Shown here one piece after another: positions 17,967 to 26,469 of a stretch of 64,000 nt of DNA (within the stretch, counting starts at the first letter, position 1; each line of letters begins with the position of its first letter). Location of the stretch: NCBI RefSeq assembly GCF_030345335.1, contig NZ_JAPVRC010000005.1, positions 224,561 to 288,560 on the forward strand, read 5' to 3'. Source of the stretch: Halobacillus campisalis. GTDB lineage: Bacteria; Bacillota; Bacilli; Bacillales; Halobacillaceae. Below the pieces are notes generated by a model. It worked only from the letters and a program-made list of their open reading frames with translations, was not told the DNA's origin and ran no database searches. Made by a program: the position numbers and the translations under genes.

Positions 17967-18001
17967 TTAAAAGGCTCAGTCGAAAGATGACTGAGCCTTT
18001 T
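17967..18001 (-). terminator. Terminator abutting the right end of R3
   Basis: Stem aaaaggctcagtc / gactgagcctttt, with T run on both strands; it serves the hypothetical gene ending at 18007. Confidence 0.85.
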
Positions 18002-18006
18002 GGTAT

Positions 18007-18465
18007 TCATTCATCTTCTTCGTCTTCAACGATTTCATCCAAAATTGGATAAACTGCCTCTACCCCTTCTTGGGCAACAAGACAAGCTGCCCCTAAAGGT
18101 GTGGACCAAAAAGAGTCTGGGATATAAGGGTTTTTCAAGCCGGCGGGCTGGAAAAGCGATCGGTATATTCTGTTCAACTGCCGTTCGGTTTCTTGCGGAT
18201 TTACTTCTTTCTCCCCTCGAGCCAACAGGAAAACATAACGCATCGATTGAAATAAGTTATCGCCCGGCATAAAGGTATATTCCTTGAAAAATTTCAGCTG
18301 TTTTTCAGCTTCTTCCTTCAATCCTGTATTCACCGCTAAATCATCCAAATGTCCATGTAAGTGTCGATAAACTTGTTGAAAAATTCTGCGCTTCTCATCC
18401 TGCATCAATTTATCAGTATAAATCTCCTGCAGTTTTAGAAAGGCTGATTCCTTCGTCCACTCCAT
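18007..18465 (-). CDS. Hypothetical protein, 152 residues
   Basis: I do not recognise this family. The protein is soluble, mostly helical by composition, with tryptophans at both ends and a very acidic C-terminus (EIVEDEEDE). Residues 30-60 (RIFQQVYRHLHGHLDD) suggest an amphipathic helix. It begins 15 bases after the stop of the FAD monooxygenase gene on the same strand, so the two are almost certainly co-transcribed; a role alongside that enzyme is inference only. Confidence 0.7.
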   Translation of the reverse strand: MEWTKESAFLKLQEIYTDKLMQDEKRRIFQQVYRHLHGHLDDLAVNTGLKEEAEKQLKFFKEYTFMPGDNLFQSMRYVFLLARGEKEVNPQETERQLNRIYRSLFQPAGLKNPYIPDSFWSTPLGAACLVAQEGVEAVYPILDEIVEDEEDE

Positions 18466-18480
18466 TTAGCTCCCTCGCTT

Positions 18481-19698
18481 TCATGAATATTGAAATCCAA
18501 AGTTAACCGCTTCATGTTCCGCAGATCCATACAACTCGGGAATCCCTTTAGAATGCTCTTTCAGAAGCCCAGGCAGGTGGGGCACAACTTTGTTCCAGAC
18601 CATCGGATTAGCAGCCATCGCCTGAAAAAGAGCCTGTTCATTATTCGTCCATGCCCGGCGTGTCTGGATATAGTCCAGAGTCAGTCGATAACCTGGCCCC
18701 AATTTTTCATCACGTCTCTTTTGAAAAGCTTGCAGCGCCTCTTCCCAATCGGTCCCTTCCTCCCATGATTGAATGGCATCCACTAATTGGAAAGCTTGCA
18801 TGAGAGCATCATTAATACCTAATCCTGTGCTTGGGTCTTTGCTGTGGCCAGCGTCACCTACTAACGCCCATCCCCTTCCTCCAGTCTGTCTGAAGAAATT
18901 AGGCACGCCCGTGGTACCAATGATTTTCCCTTGAAGGACAGCCCCATCAAGTCTTTCCTTCATTCCATAAAACTGCTTGAATGTCTTCTCAAATAAATGA
19001 GGGTTCTTAGCAAACTCCTGGAACTCATCAGGAAGTATCTCAAGCCCCAGACAATCCATTCCCGGCTCCATAGGGAAAAGGAATCCGATGCGTCCTTCAT
19101 TTAAGAAAATTTCTGTTGTTGGTTCGATCAACGGCCGTACGTGATGATAGTAACCGTAGAATACTGGTCTTACGGCTGAATGCTCCCCGTAGACTTCAGC
19201 TTCCGCCCACTTAGCTATCTGAGAATTTCTCCCATCCGCTCCGATTACAAGGGCAGATCTCAGCTGATGTCTGTCTCCTTTTTCGTCTACAGCCTCTACG
19301 CCAGTTACTCTACCTTCATCTTTGAGCAATCCTACAGCCTGATACCCCTCTCTAAGTTCTACATCGGGAAATGAAGTTGCTTTCTGCAGGAGCACATGAT
19401 CCAGGAGATCACGTCTAGGAATAAGTGTATAGGAATGCCGTGGTCCTTCAACAAAACTATCACCAATATATGTACGCATACGTTTGATTTTTCTTAAGCC
19501 CGAAGCCTCCACTTCATCCAGTACGCCTAGTTGCTCTAAATAATGAACGTTTGATAAATGGTGTGTTGAAAGAGTATCACTCGGAAAAGAAGCTTTATCC
19601 AGAAGAAGGACCCGCTTTCCCATTCTCCCTAATAAAATCGCTAAACTTGATCCAGCTACTCTCGCACCTACGATTATGACATCAAATTGCTGCTTCAT
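18481..19698 (-). CDS. FAD-dependent monooxygenase-type oxidoreductase (PHBH fold)
   Basis: Flavoprotein of 405 residues. The dinucleotide motif is VIIVGARVAGSSLAILLGRMG (about 8-27), with Arg in place of the usual second-position Gly neighbour, a form seen in several bacterial hydroxylases and geranylgeranyl-reductase-like enzymes. The DG motif VIGADGRNSQIAKWA (about 150-164) and the GD motif ALVGDAGHSKDPSTGLGIND (about 285-304) are present. The substrate is unknown. It is the first gene of a two-gene unit with the hypothetical protein downstream. The ribosome binding site is weak (AAGGGTGG). Confidence 0.8.
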   Translation of the reverse strand: MKQQFDVIIVGARVAGSSLAILLGRMGKRVLLLDKASFPSDTLSTHHLSNVHYLEQLGVLDEVEASGLRKIKRMRTYIGDSFVEGPRHSYTLIPRRDLLDHVLLQKATSFPDVELREGYQAVGLLKDEGRVTGVEAVDEKGDRHQLRSALVIGADGRNSQIAKWAEAEVYGEHSAVRPVFYGYYHHVRPLIEPTTEIFLNEGRIGFLFPMEPGMDCLGLEILPDEFQEFAKNPHLFEKTFKQFYGMKERLDGAVLQGKIIGTTGVPNFFRQTGGRGWALVGDAGHSKDPSTGLGINDALMQAFQLVDAIQSWEEGTDWEEALQAFQKRRDEKLGPGYRLTLDYIQTRRAWTNNEQALFQAMAANPMVWNKVVPHLPGLLKEHSKGIPELYGSAEHEAVNFGFQYS

Positions 19699-19792
19699 CC
19701 TGTGCCCACCCTTAAGATTGTTATGTTCAGATTAACGCTTTTTTAGTTAATTATCCAGAACTAAGGCTGCATCCTGCCATATTTTTGGCCGA

Positions 19793-19820
19793 AAAAAAAC
19801 TCCCGACGAAGGGAGTTTTT
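19793..19820 (-). terminator. Terminator of the DUF2188 gene
   Basis: Stem aaaactccc / gggagtttt with T run on the minus strand, 15 bases after the stop. Confidence 0.85.
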
Positions 19821-19835
19821 ATATGGTGTTTCAAT

Positions 19836-20033
19836 TTAATATTTGATTTCTTCTTCTACTTCGTGGTTCTGATCCAGAACTAGAATACGGCTTGGCTTGT
19901 TTTGCTCAGCCATTTCTTTAGCCTTTTCTAAAGCAGTATCTCTTTCATCGTACTCATCTGTTGGAGCGATATCCTCTATTTTTACGATCCAGCCTGTTAC
20001 GTCTTTATTTGGTGCTACACTATATTCCTTCAT
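19836..20033 (-). CDS. DUF2188 domain protein
   Basis: Small cytoplasmic protein of 65 residues. The pattern WIVKIEDIAPTDEYDERDTA, then LEKAKEMAEQNKPSRILVLD, fits the DUF2188 beta-alpha fold: a Trp-centred strand, an alpha helix with Ala/Lys repeats, and a closing strand. The start at 20033 follows AAAGGAG at about 9 bases; the longer in-frame reading begins in promoter sequence. The function is unknown. It is monocistronic. Confidence 0.75.
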   Translation of the reverse strand: MKEYSVAPNKDVTGWIVKIEDIAPTDEYDERDTALEKAKEMAEQNKPSRILVLDQNHEVEEEIKY

Positions 20034-20187
20034 AAATTCTCTCTCCTTTAACGTTGTCTTACTATGGATACTTCCCACCAATCCACCCATTCAAACGTCC
20101 TGTTCACTTTTACAAATAGTTTGACAATATGTGCTTCTCATTCTATAATTCGAAACATACCTTTTAAGACACGACTAAACTGAATAA

Positions 20188-20299
20188 CTCTTATCTAGAG
20201 TGGCAGAGGGACTAGGCCCTGTGACGCCCGGCAACCTTCAAGCAACGGCTTGAAAAGGTGCTAATTCCTACAGATCTTTGATGATCTGACAGATAAGAG
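20188..20299 (+). promoter_or_regulatory. SAM-I (S-box) riboswitch
   Basis: Conserved S-box elements are all visible: the P1 pair ctcttatc (20188-20195) and gataagag (20292-20299), agagtggcagagggactagg, ctgtgacgcccggcaacc, and the aacggcttgaaaaggtgctaa region. The P1 3' strand with the following gaggagg can alternatively pair with the 5' arm of the downstream terminator. Binding of S-adenosylmethionine should therefore turn off metX and hom. Confidence 0.96.
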
Positions 20300-20315
20300 G
20301 AGGAACCTAAATACC

Positions 20316-20347
20316 AGCCCTCTTCTTATTTAAGAAGAGGGCTTTTT
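20316..20347 (+). terminator. Riboswitch-controlled terminator
   Basis: Stem agccctcttctta / taagaagagggct followed by T5, 17 bases after the S-box P1 helix and 52 bases before metX. Confidence 0.93.
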
Positions 20348-20398
20348 ATATGCCATCTTTTCAAATGACGAAATTAAAATAGAGGAGGGAGTCCGACT

Positions 20399-21472
20399 AT
20401 GTCTATTAAAAATATTACAAACCAGCAAACTCCCACGAAAGTACCGATTGGGGCTTTCACCTTAGAAAATGGCGACACTCTTACCGATGTTGAGCTGGCT
20501 TATGAAAGGTTTGGCCCAGAAGGTGCACCGGTCATTCTCATTTGCCATGCACTGACGGGAAACCAATTCGCTGTTGGCTCAAAAGAAAGCCCTGGGTGGT
20601 GGAAAGGGCTCATAGGGGACGATTGCCCAATTGACACTACATCATTCCAAGTCATCACCTTTAACGTCCTGGGAGGATGCCACGGGTCTACAGGTCCGGC
20701 GAGTATGGATCCTTCGAAGGAAGCACCTTACCGTCAGAACTTTCCTAAAGTGAGCATACGGGATATGGTACACGCGCAGCACAAGGCCCTGGACGTTCTT
20801 GGAATTAAAGAAGTGCACGCAGTGATTGGAGGATCTTTAGGAGGCATGCAGACACTGGAGTGGGGACTTCTTTATCCCTTCTTCATGAAACAGCTGTACG
20901 TCCTTGCAGCCACGCCCTACTTAAGTGATTATGGGATTGCCTTCAATCATATCGGAGCACGTGCCATAGAAGACGATCCAGCATTCAATGGCGGTTTCTA
21001 CGAAGATAATGCCCAGCTTCAAGGATTTGAGATAGCCCGAATGGCAGGTATGGTCACTTATAGAAGCGGAACGCTTTTCCAGAAAAGATTTGATCGCCAT
21101 CAAAAAGACTCCCTTTACGACATTCAGTCTTACATGGATTATCAAGGGGAAAAAATCAAAGAGCGTTTTGATGCGAATAGCTATTTATATTTATTAGAAG
21201 CAATGAACCACCACGACATCAGCCGAGGCCGCGGGTCTTTACAGGAAGCAGCAAAGCAGTTCAAAGCAAAACTTTATACGATAAGCTTTCAGCACGACTT
21301 ACTTTACCCAAGAGAACTAATTGAAACATTCAGCGATCATGTCCCAGGCAGCGAGCACCACCATGTTCTGACTGATTATGGACATGATGGTTTTTTAGTG
21401 GAATTCAATCAGTGGGGATCATGGATGCAAGAGAAAATCAACGAAGGAGCAGTGAACCATCATGACGATTAA
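20399..21472 (+). CDS. metX: Homoserine O-acetyltransferase (MetX)
   Basis: First committed step of methionine synthesis: transfers an acyl group from acyl-CoA to homoserine. The 357 residues form an alpha/beta hydrolase with nucleophile S146 (GGSLGGM), D300 (FQHDLLYP) and H329 (DYGHDGFLVE), and the substrate loop NVLGGCHGSTGP (89-100). Some MetX-like enzymes are succinyltransferases, and this cannot be told apart by eye. It lies directly behind the SAM riboswitch and overlaps hom by 11 bases. Confidence 0.93.
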   Translation: MSIKNITNQQTPTKVPIGAFTLENGDTLTDVELAYERFGPEGAPVILICHALTGNQFAVGSKESPGWWKGLIGDDCPIDTTSFQVITFNVLGGCHGSTGPASMDPSKEAPYRQNFPKVSIRDMVHAQHKALDVLGIKEVHAVIGGSLGGMQTLEWGLLYPFFMKQLYVLAATPYLSDYGIAFNHIGARAIEDDPAFNGGFYEDNAQLQGFEIARMAGMVTYRSGTLFQKRFDRHQKDSLYDIQSYMDYQGEKIKERFDANSYLYLLEAMNHHDISRGRGSLQEAAKQFKAKLYTISFQHDLLYPRELIETFSDHVPGSEHHHVLTDYGHDGFLVEFNQWGSWMQEKINEGAVNHHDD

Positions 21473-22436
21473 AGCAGCATTATTAGGATTCGGCACCGTC
21501 GGCCAAGGTGTTTATGAAATTCTGGAAGAGAAACAACAAGATTTACAACATTTACTCGGGCGCCCGGTAGAGGTGGTCGGTATTCTTGTGAATGACATGA
21601 ACAAAAGCCGCCCGGTCAGAACAGAAACCCTGGTCACAGACCGATTCGAACAGATTCTTGAGCAGCAGCCTGACGTTATATTTGAAGCCACCATCGGCCA
21701 AGAGCCCGGTTATTCATATATCAAACAAGCGTTAAATGAAAGAATTCATGTAGTGACCGCTAACAAAGTGATGTTTGCCGCGCACGGGGAAGATATATTG
21801 GAGGTCGCTGATTTCCATGATGTCGGAATTGGATACGAAGCGACAACTGCTGCCGGTACACCGATCATCGGCACATTATCCCACCTCCTTCAAATCAACA
21901 ACATAACTAAGGTAGAAGCCATTCTTAACGGGACAAGCAACTATATCCTTACGGCGATGCAGCAAGACGGAAAAAGTTTTTCCGAGGCTTTACAGGAAGC
22001 GAAAGATAAAGGATACGCAGAGGCTGATCCGGCCAATGACATTGAAGGACATGATGCTTTTTACAAGTTAATGATCCTCAGTCAATTGCTCCATAAAAAA
22101 CAGCCCGTCTGGTCAGATGTTCCTCTTAAAGGCATTTCCCAAATCTCACCAGAAGATTTAACTGAAGCTGCACAAAAAGGGGAAAGAATACGTCATGTAG
22201 CCGCGCTTGAGCTGATTAACGGGGAATTGTCTGCTCAAGTGAAACCTGTGGCCCTCCCCGCTTCCCACGGACTTCACTCCATAGATGGAGTAGATAATGC
22301 CATCACCGTTTCAGGAGATTTAGTAGGCTCTGTTACGCTTCGTGGACCTGGTGCGGGGAAACGCACCACTGCCAGTGCAATGGTGGAAGATTTTGTGCGT
22401 ATTCTTCAATCAGCGCCTATTTATCAACTTCATTAA
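21462..22436 (+). CDS. hom: Homoserine dehydrogenase, short form without ACT domain
   Basis: Reduces aspartate semialdehyde to homoserine. The 324 residues contain the Rossmann motif LGFGTVGQGV (8-17), TANKV, the catalytic-region LNGTSNYILT and the family signature EAKDKGYAEADPANDIEGHDA. It ends about 100 residues earlier than the usual 430-residue enzyme because the regulatory ACT domain is absent. It overlaps metX and therefore shares the SAM riboswitch, suggesting a paralogue dedicated to methionine and freed from threonine feedback. A canonical hom-thrCB locus would be expected elsewhere. Confidence 0.92.
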   Translation: MTIKAALLGFGTVGQGVYEILEEKQQDLQHLLGRPVEVVGILVNDMNKSRPVRTETLVTDRFEQILEQQPDVIFEATIGQEPGYSYIKQALNERIHVVTANKVMFAAHGEDILEVADFHDVGIGYEATTAAGTPIIGTLSHLLQINNITKVEAILNGTSNYILTAMQQDGKSFSEALQEAKDKGYAEADPANDIEGHDAFYKLMILSQLLHKKQPVWSDVPLKGISQISPEDLTEAAQKGERIRHVAALELINGELSAQVKPVALPASHGLHSIDGVDNAITVSGDLVGSVTLRGPGAGKRTTASAMVEDFVRILQSAPIYQLH

Positions 22437-22445
22437 ACGAAGCCA

Positions 22446-22479
22446 AAAAAATCCTGAGACGAAATTGTCTCAGGATTTT
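22446..22479. terminator. Bidirectional terminator
   Basis: Stem aaaatcctgagac / gtctcaggatttt between convergent hom and the lipoprotein gene. Confidence 0.88.
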
Positions 22480-22484
22480 CATTA

Positions 22485-23195
22485 TTATTTTTCTTTTAAC
22501 CATGACTTCTGAATCTCTGCATATTTAGAACGCATCATATCTTCTAGATGTATCTTAGAGATTTTTATCAAATCCTCTTCAGCACCGGAGTCTGAATGGA
22601 GGTAAATTTCAATACGGTCACCTTTAAGAGCTACATTTGTGAAATTCCCGGCATCAACCGCAAGCTCCGCACGCCCGCTTAATTCTTCATTCACCAGCTC
22701 AGTCAAGTGTTTTACGTGCTGCTCATCTTTTGTGAAAATGTCCTCTAATGCAAGCCGCTTCCCTTTCGACTTATCAAAATTCAAAACAGAATCAAAATTC
22801 ACAGGAGAGTTGTCACCTGTAATAATAGACTGGTTGAATTTCACAACAAAAACATGTTCATCTTCGTAGAGAACATCATAAGACACACTAAATTCATGTG
22901 TGACGTCACTGTTTTGTTTTTCATGCGCTTTGTAACTGATTTTTTTGAATTTCTCTTTACTCTGGTTCACAAAGTCGATAATCGACTGATCGATTTGATC
23001 GTTTGGGGTTTGCGGATAATCAATAGACACATGGTACTCTTCAATTTTTTCAGTTTCTTCTTTAGTTGTTATTTCATAAGGTTCTTTTTTTTGAGATGAC
23101 GAGGCTTTTTGATCATTAGCATCCGCAATGATAAATGAGCAGGCCGTCAGCAGTACTACACTAAGAAGTGATAGATATATATTAAATGAATTCAT
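22485..23195 (-). CDS. Lipoprotein with RsiV/PdaC-like DUF3298 domain
   Basis: Predicted surface lipoprotein of 236 residues. The signal peptide ends in the lipobox LTAC (Cys19). The remainder has the DUF4163-DUF3298 layout found in RsiV and PdaC: VSIDYPQTPNDQIDQSIIDF, an alternating beta region, then KRLALEDIFTKDEQHVKHL. There is no sigma factor beside it and no deacetylase domain, so it is a stand-alone extracytoplasmic module of unknown role. Confidence 0.72.
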   Translation of the reverse strand: MNSFNIYLSLLSVVLLTACSFIIADANDQKASSSQKKEPYEITTKEETEKIEEYHVSIDYPQTPNDQIDQSIIDFVNQSKEKFKKISYKAHEKQNSDVTHEFSVSYDVLYEDEHVFVVKFNQSIITGDNSPVNFDSVLNFDKSKGKRLALEDIFTKDEQHVKHLTELVNEELSGRAELAVDAGNFTNVALKGDRIEIYLHSDSGAEEDLIKISKIHLEDMMRSKYAEIQKSWLKEK

Positions 23196-23287
23196 TTTCT
23201 TCCCTCTTTAATCATGATCTTTTCAAATCATAGTGTAACACAAATGTAATAGGGAATTAATAAATTTGTTATAAACAATCGATTTTT

Positions 23288-24124
23288 TTATATTTTCGTT
23301 CGAACATCCCATAGTTCTGGGAAAAAACGGTGGTCGAGTACCTTTTTCAAATACCCTACCCCCGAAGACCCTCCCGTTCCCGTTTTATGGCCAATAATTC
23401 TTTCTACTGTTTTCATGTGCCTGAATCTCCACTGCTGCAGAGAATCTTCAATATCTACAAGCTTTTCAGCTAATTGGTATAGGTTCCAATATCGATCAGT
23501 GTTTTTGTACACTTCTGCCCAAGCCTGTTCCACACTAGGGTCCGCTTGATAAATTTCAGTATAATCTCTATTCGTAAGGGAAGGATTGATCGGAAAACCT
23601 GCTTCGACGAGTTTTTCTATTGCTGCATCGTACAAACTCGGGGCTTCATAAGCTTGTTTTAATTCCTCATGTAGTTCACGATCTTTTTCATAAATTTTTA
23701 TGACGTGCGGGGTTTTATAACCGAGAGCGAACTCGACCATCCGATATTGGTAGGATTGAAATCCAGATGCTTGACCGAGTTTATCCCGAAACTGGATATA
23801 TTCTGCCGGGGTCAGTGTGGAAAGCACATCCCACGCGTGAATAATCTGAGTCTGAATCGTAGAGACTCGCGATAACATTTTGAAAGCTTCCTGCATTTCA
23901 CCTTTTCGTATAGAAAGAACAGAGGCCTGTAATTCGTGCAGAATGAGTTTCATCCAGAGCTCACTAACCTGGTGAATGATGATAAAAAGCATTTCATCGT
24001 GATGATCAGATAACCGGTGCTGTGAAGAGAGAAGAGGGTCCAGTTTCAAATATTCTCCATAAGTCATCTTCTCTCGAAAATCCGTATGAACATGTTCGTT
24101 CCCTTTTGATCCATCTTCTTTCAA
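23288..24124 (-). CDS. kynA: Tryptophan 2,3-dioxygenase
   Basis: Haem enzyme opening the indole ring of tryptophan to N-formylkynurenine. The 278 residues include [15 protein letters not shown] (21-35), [19 protein letters not shown] with the conserved active-site histidine, [10 protein letters not shown], and the haem-ligand region [20 protein letters not shown]. The start is TTG at 24124 with AGAGGTG in front. The gene follows the DUF4166 gene on the same strand with a 16-base gap. Kynurenine formamidase and kynureninase genes are not adjacent, unlike many bacterial kyn operons. Confidence 0.93.
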   Translation of the reverse strand: MKEDGSKGNEHVHTDFREKMTYGEYLKLDPLLSSQHRLSDHHDEMLFIIIHQVSELWMKLILHELQASVLSIRKGEMQEAFKMLSRVSTIQTQIIHAWDVLSTLTPAEYIQFRDKLGQASGFQSYQYRMVEFALGYKTPHVIKIYEKDRELHEELKQAYEAPSLYDAAIEKLVEAGFPINPSLTNRDYTEIYQADPSVEQAWAEVYKNTDRYWNLYQLAEKLVDIEDSLQQWRFRHMKTVERIIGHKTGTGGSSGVGYLKKVLDHRFFPELWDVRTKI

Positions 24125-24140
24125 TATGGTTCACCTCTTT

Positions 24141-24785
24141 TTAAGTCAGTATCCCCCGGTCAGGAATGTGGTTCGATGTGATCGGCAGGATTTCAGTGTG
24201 GACAAGCCCTTCATACATTAAGACCGTTCCGATTATTGGATGTTCAACGTGGACGTGAACTCGAAAAGCCTGTTCCTTTTCATCATAGTGCTCGTATAAA
24301 GAGGTTCGCGGCCCCTTAATCGATAAAGAATCCAATACCTTAGTCTTACGAGAATGCATGAGCAATCCTCCCTCTTTCGTCACATCTACATCCATGACGG
24401 TAGATAATAAAGAAGATTTACCTAAGCGGTCTACTATGGCTTGTTCTTGTTCATCGTAATACATCGCTGCGTCAAAACCACGAATCGCGTATGGGAAAAA
24501 GAAGCGGCGGATATAACTCAGCGCCTCCCGCCCGTCATCGTCTTCGTACGCATAATTTTCTAAAGTGAACGGCACCTCTTTCCCTCTTTCTCCAAATATG
24601 ACGTGGTCTTTTGCGCCGATATTCAAGAAAGGGCGTAACATAAGAGGAGTACCCCTTATTTCTGTCATTCTCCCTTGGCCGAGGACCATAATATTTTGTT
24701 GACTTGTAATTCCGAATTTCTTTTGTAGTTCGGGGTGCAGCTGATGAAATTTTTCTTCGAGTGCTAAATGGAAAATCGATTTCAT
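24141..24785 (-). CDS. DUF4166 domain protein
   Basis: Cytoplasmic protein of 214 residues; no signal or membrane segment. The FHQLHPELQKKFGI start, GTPLMLRPFLNIGAKDHVIF, and EVPFTLENYAYEDDDG match the DUF4166 pattern as I remember it, and HVEHPIIGTVLMYEGLV closes the domain. The function is unknown. It is 16 bases upstream of kynA on the same strand, so both are probably one transcript. The ATG follows GGGAGG at good spacing. Confidence 0.65.
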   Translation of the reverse strand: MKSIFHLALEEKFHQLHPELQKKFGITSQQNIMVLGQGRMTEIRGTPLMLRPFLNIGAKDHVIFGERGKEVPFTLENYAYEDDDGREALSYIRRFFFPYAIRGFDAAMYYDEQEQAIVDRLGKSSLLSTVMDVDVTKEGGLLMHSRKTKVLDSLSIKGPRTSLYEHYDEKEQAFRVHVHVEHPIIGTVLMYEGLVHTEILPITSNHIPDRGILT

Positions 24786-24858
24786 AAATTGTACCTCCCA
24801 TACGTTCTATAGTGTCTTTATGTAGAAAGGGAGCTGTTGAAGACTCCCTTCCTTTTTG

Positions 24859-26385
24859 CTACATCACTTCTTCTGCGAATTGACTGATTGAATAACCCTT
24901 GCTCTGCTTCATCAGCCAGCCCTGGTTCTCCAGCTGCTTAAATAATCGCTGGATATATTTTTCCGGCCAGTCTGACAAAAGGCCAAACCAGCGTGTTTCA
25001 TGAAGATGAAGCCTGCGGAGTTTATTCGTCGATTTCCCCGCAAGAACTTGTACAAGCGTATGTGCGGGATAATCTGTGCCATAATAATGGATTAGATCAA
25101 GCATTTGCTGGACAGAAGCATAATCAAGTGAGCGATCTTTAATCGTGATGATAATATCATCTTCCTGATAAACGACTTGACTGAGCCTCTCATTTAGTTC
25201 TTGTAAAAGCTGGTCCAGTGCAAGTTCTATATCTTCTGGTATATTATCCACCCATCCTTCCACCTGCTTCACCATAGAGACGTCGGCCAGCTTAATATGA
25301 GCAAGCCAGATGAGATTGGACTCAAACGACTCAATAGGCAGGTCGGAATGGTTCAATTTTTCATACATATCCAGAATCGTATCAGTCGTGACGAATGGCT
25401 CGTCATGTTTATATCGTTTGATCAAGTGAGCAATCTGTAAAGCTTCGTCCAACTTGTTACGATAAGGAATGAATTTTTCCTTTAAAAAAGATAATTGCCG
25501 CAGCTGATAAAGTAAATCAGTATTCTTATCGGCTATGTCGTTAAATTGTTGATGAATCGTCTTTATTCTTTTTCCAGCTTTTACAGGGTCGAATTCTTCT
25601 TCGAGCAGCACTTTATCATGATCAGTGAAGTAAAACACTTGATAATCACATACCTCACAGTAACAACAAATTTTCTTTTGACCAGAGTGAAACTGCAAAT
25701 CTTTTTGGTGAGGACAAGTTGTACTTCGACTATTCAGCCATTGATCAGGTAAAGCACGGAAAGGACGCATGACAATCTCTACCCGGTGCCTCCAAAAGGA
25801 TACATCCTCTGGATATTTAAGGACGGATAAAAGCGCCGATTGGTTCATGGTTTCTACAGCCTGAATGACGTTTTTCTTTTCGTGAGCAAGTAACACGATA
25901 GGATGAGCATGAAAGGAGTGGACGATCCTTGTGAGCCACTCTTCTCTTTCCTCTGAACTGATGTCCGCTATAAACATATAATCATCGATCACTTCACGAA
26001 CGTGATATTCAAGCTGTTCAGACGATAATCGCGTGAAGTCGGTTTCATATAGATATTCATCTTTCAAGGGCAGCCCATGTTCTTTGGAAACACTGTTCCA
26101 AAGAAAAAATTCAGGTCTGATGAAATAAGGATGAAGCGTCTCATCTTTAAGAAACGAAACTGGCAGAACAGTCTGCCCCTTTATATTCAAAAACAAGTGT
26201 AAATTCTTTAAATCCATCTTTTTTTCATTAACATACGTGCCGACTGCTTCATTCAATCTAGAAAGAACACCGCGTTCAAACTTATGTCCGATTGATCGAA
26301 TCGCTTTGTTCTTTTTTCCGATTGGAGTCAGAATGATATGAGGATATCGTTCATCTTCGTACGTTAAATTGACTGGAAGTCCCAT
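24859..26385 (-). CDS. RQC-like winged-helix protein with zinc cluster (RQC-minor type)
   Basis: Predicted cytoplasmic nucleic-acid-binding protein of 508 residues. The N-terminal 210 residues are not recognised. A cysteine cluster CPHQ ... CCYCEVC (about 224-247) looks zinc-binding. The C-terminal 80 residues (YYGTDYPAHTLVQVLAGKST, then WFGLLSDWPEKYIQRLFKQL and NQGWL) resemble the RQC winged helix that follows the helicase core in RecQ, but no helicase motifs are present. The name RQC-minor is from memory of a described family and needs a profile search. It stands alone between DUF4166 and rpiA genes. Confidence 0.55.
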   Translation of the reverse strand: MGLPVNLTYEDERYPHIILTPIGKKNKAIRSIGHKFERGVLSRLNEAVGTYVNEKKMDLKNLHLFLNIKGQTVLPVSFLKDETLHPYFIRPEFFLWNSVSKEHGLPLKDEYLYETDFTRLSSEQLEYHVREVIDDYMFIADISSEEREEWLTRIVHSFHAHPIVLLAHEKKNVIQAVETMNQSALLSVLKYPEDVSFWRHRVEIVMRPFRALPDQWLNSRSTTCPHQKDLQFHSGQKKICCYCEVCDYQVFYFTDHDKVLLEEEFDPVKAGKRIKTIHQQFNDIADKNTDLLYQLRQLSFLKEKFIPYRNKLDEALQIAHLIKRYKHDEPFVTTDTILDMYEKLNHSDLPIESFESNLIWLAHIKLADVSMVKQVEGWVDNIPEDIELALDQLLQELNERLSQVVYQEDDIIITIKDRSLDYASVQQMLDLIHYYGTDYPAHTLVQVLAGKSTNKLRRLHLHETRWFGLLSDWPEKYIQRLFKQLENQGWLMKQSKGYSISQFAEEVM

Positions 26386-26469
26386 AGTGATTCCCCTTTG
26401 TGATGGAAGGATATACTTCTATTATAGAAAAAGTATGAGAACATACCAATGATTATTGGATAAATGGGC

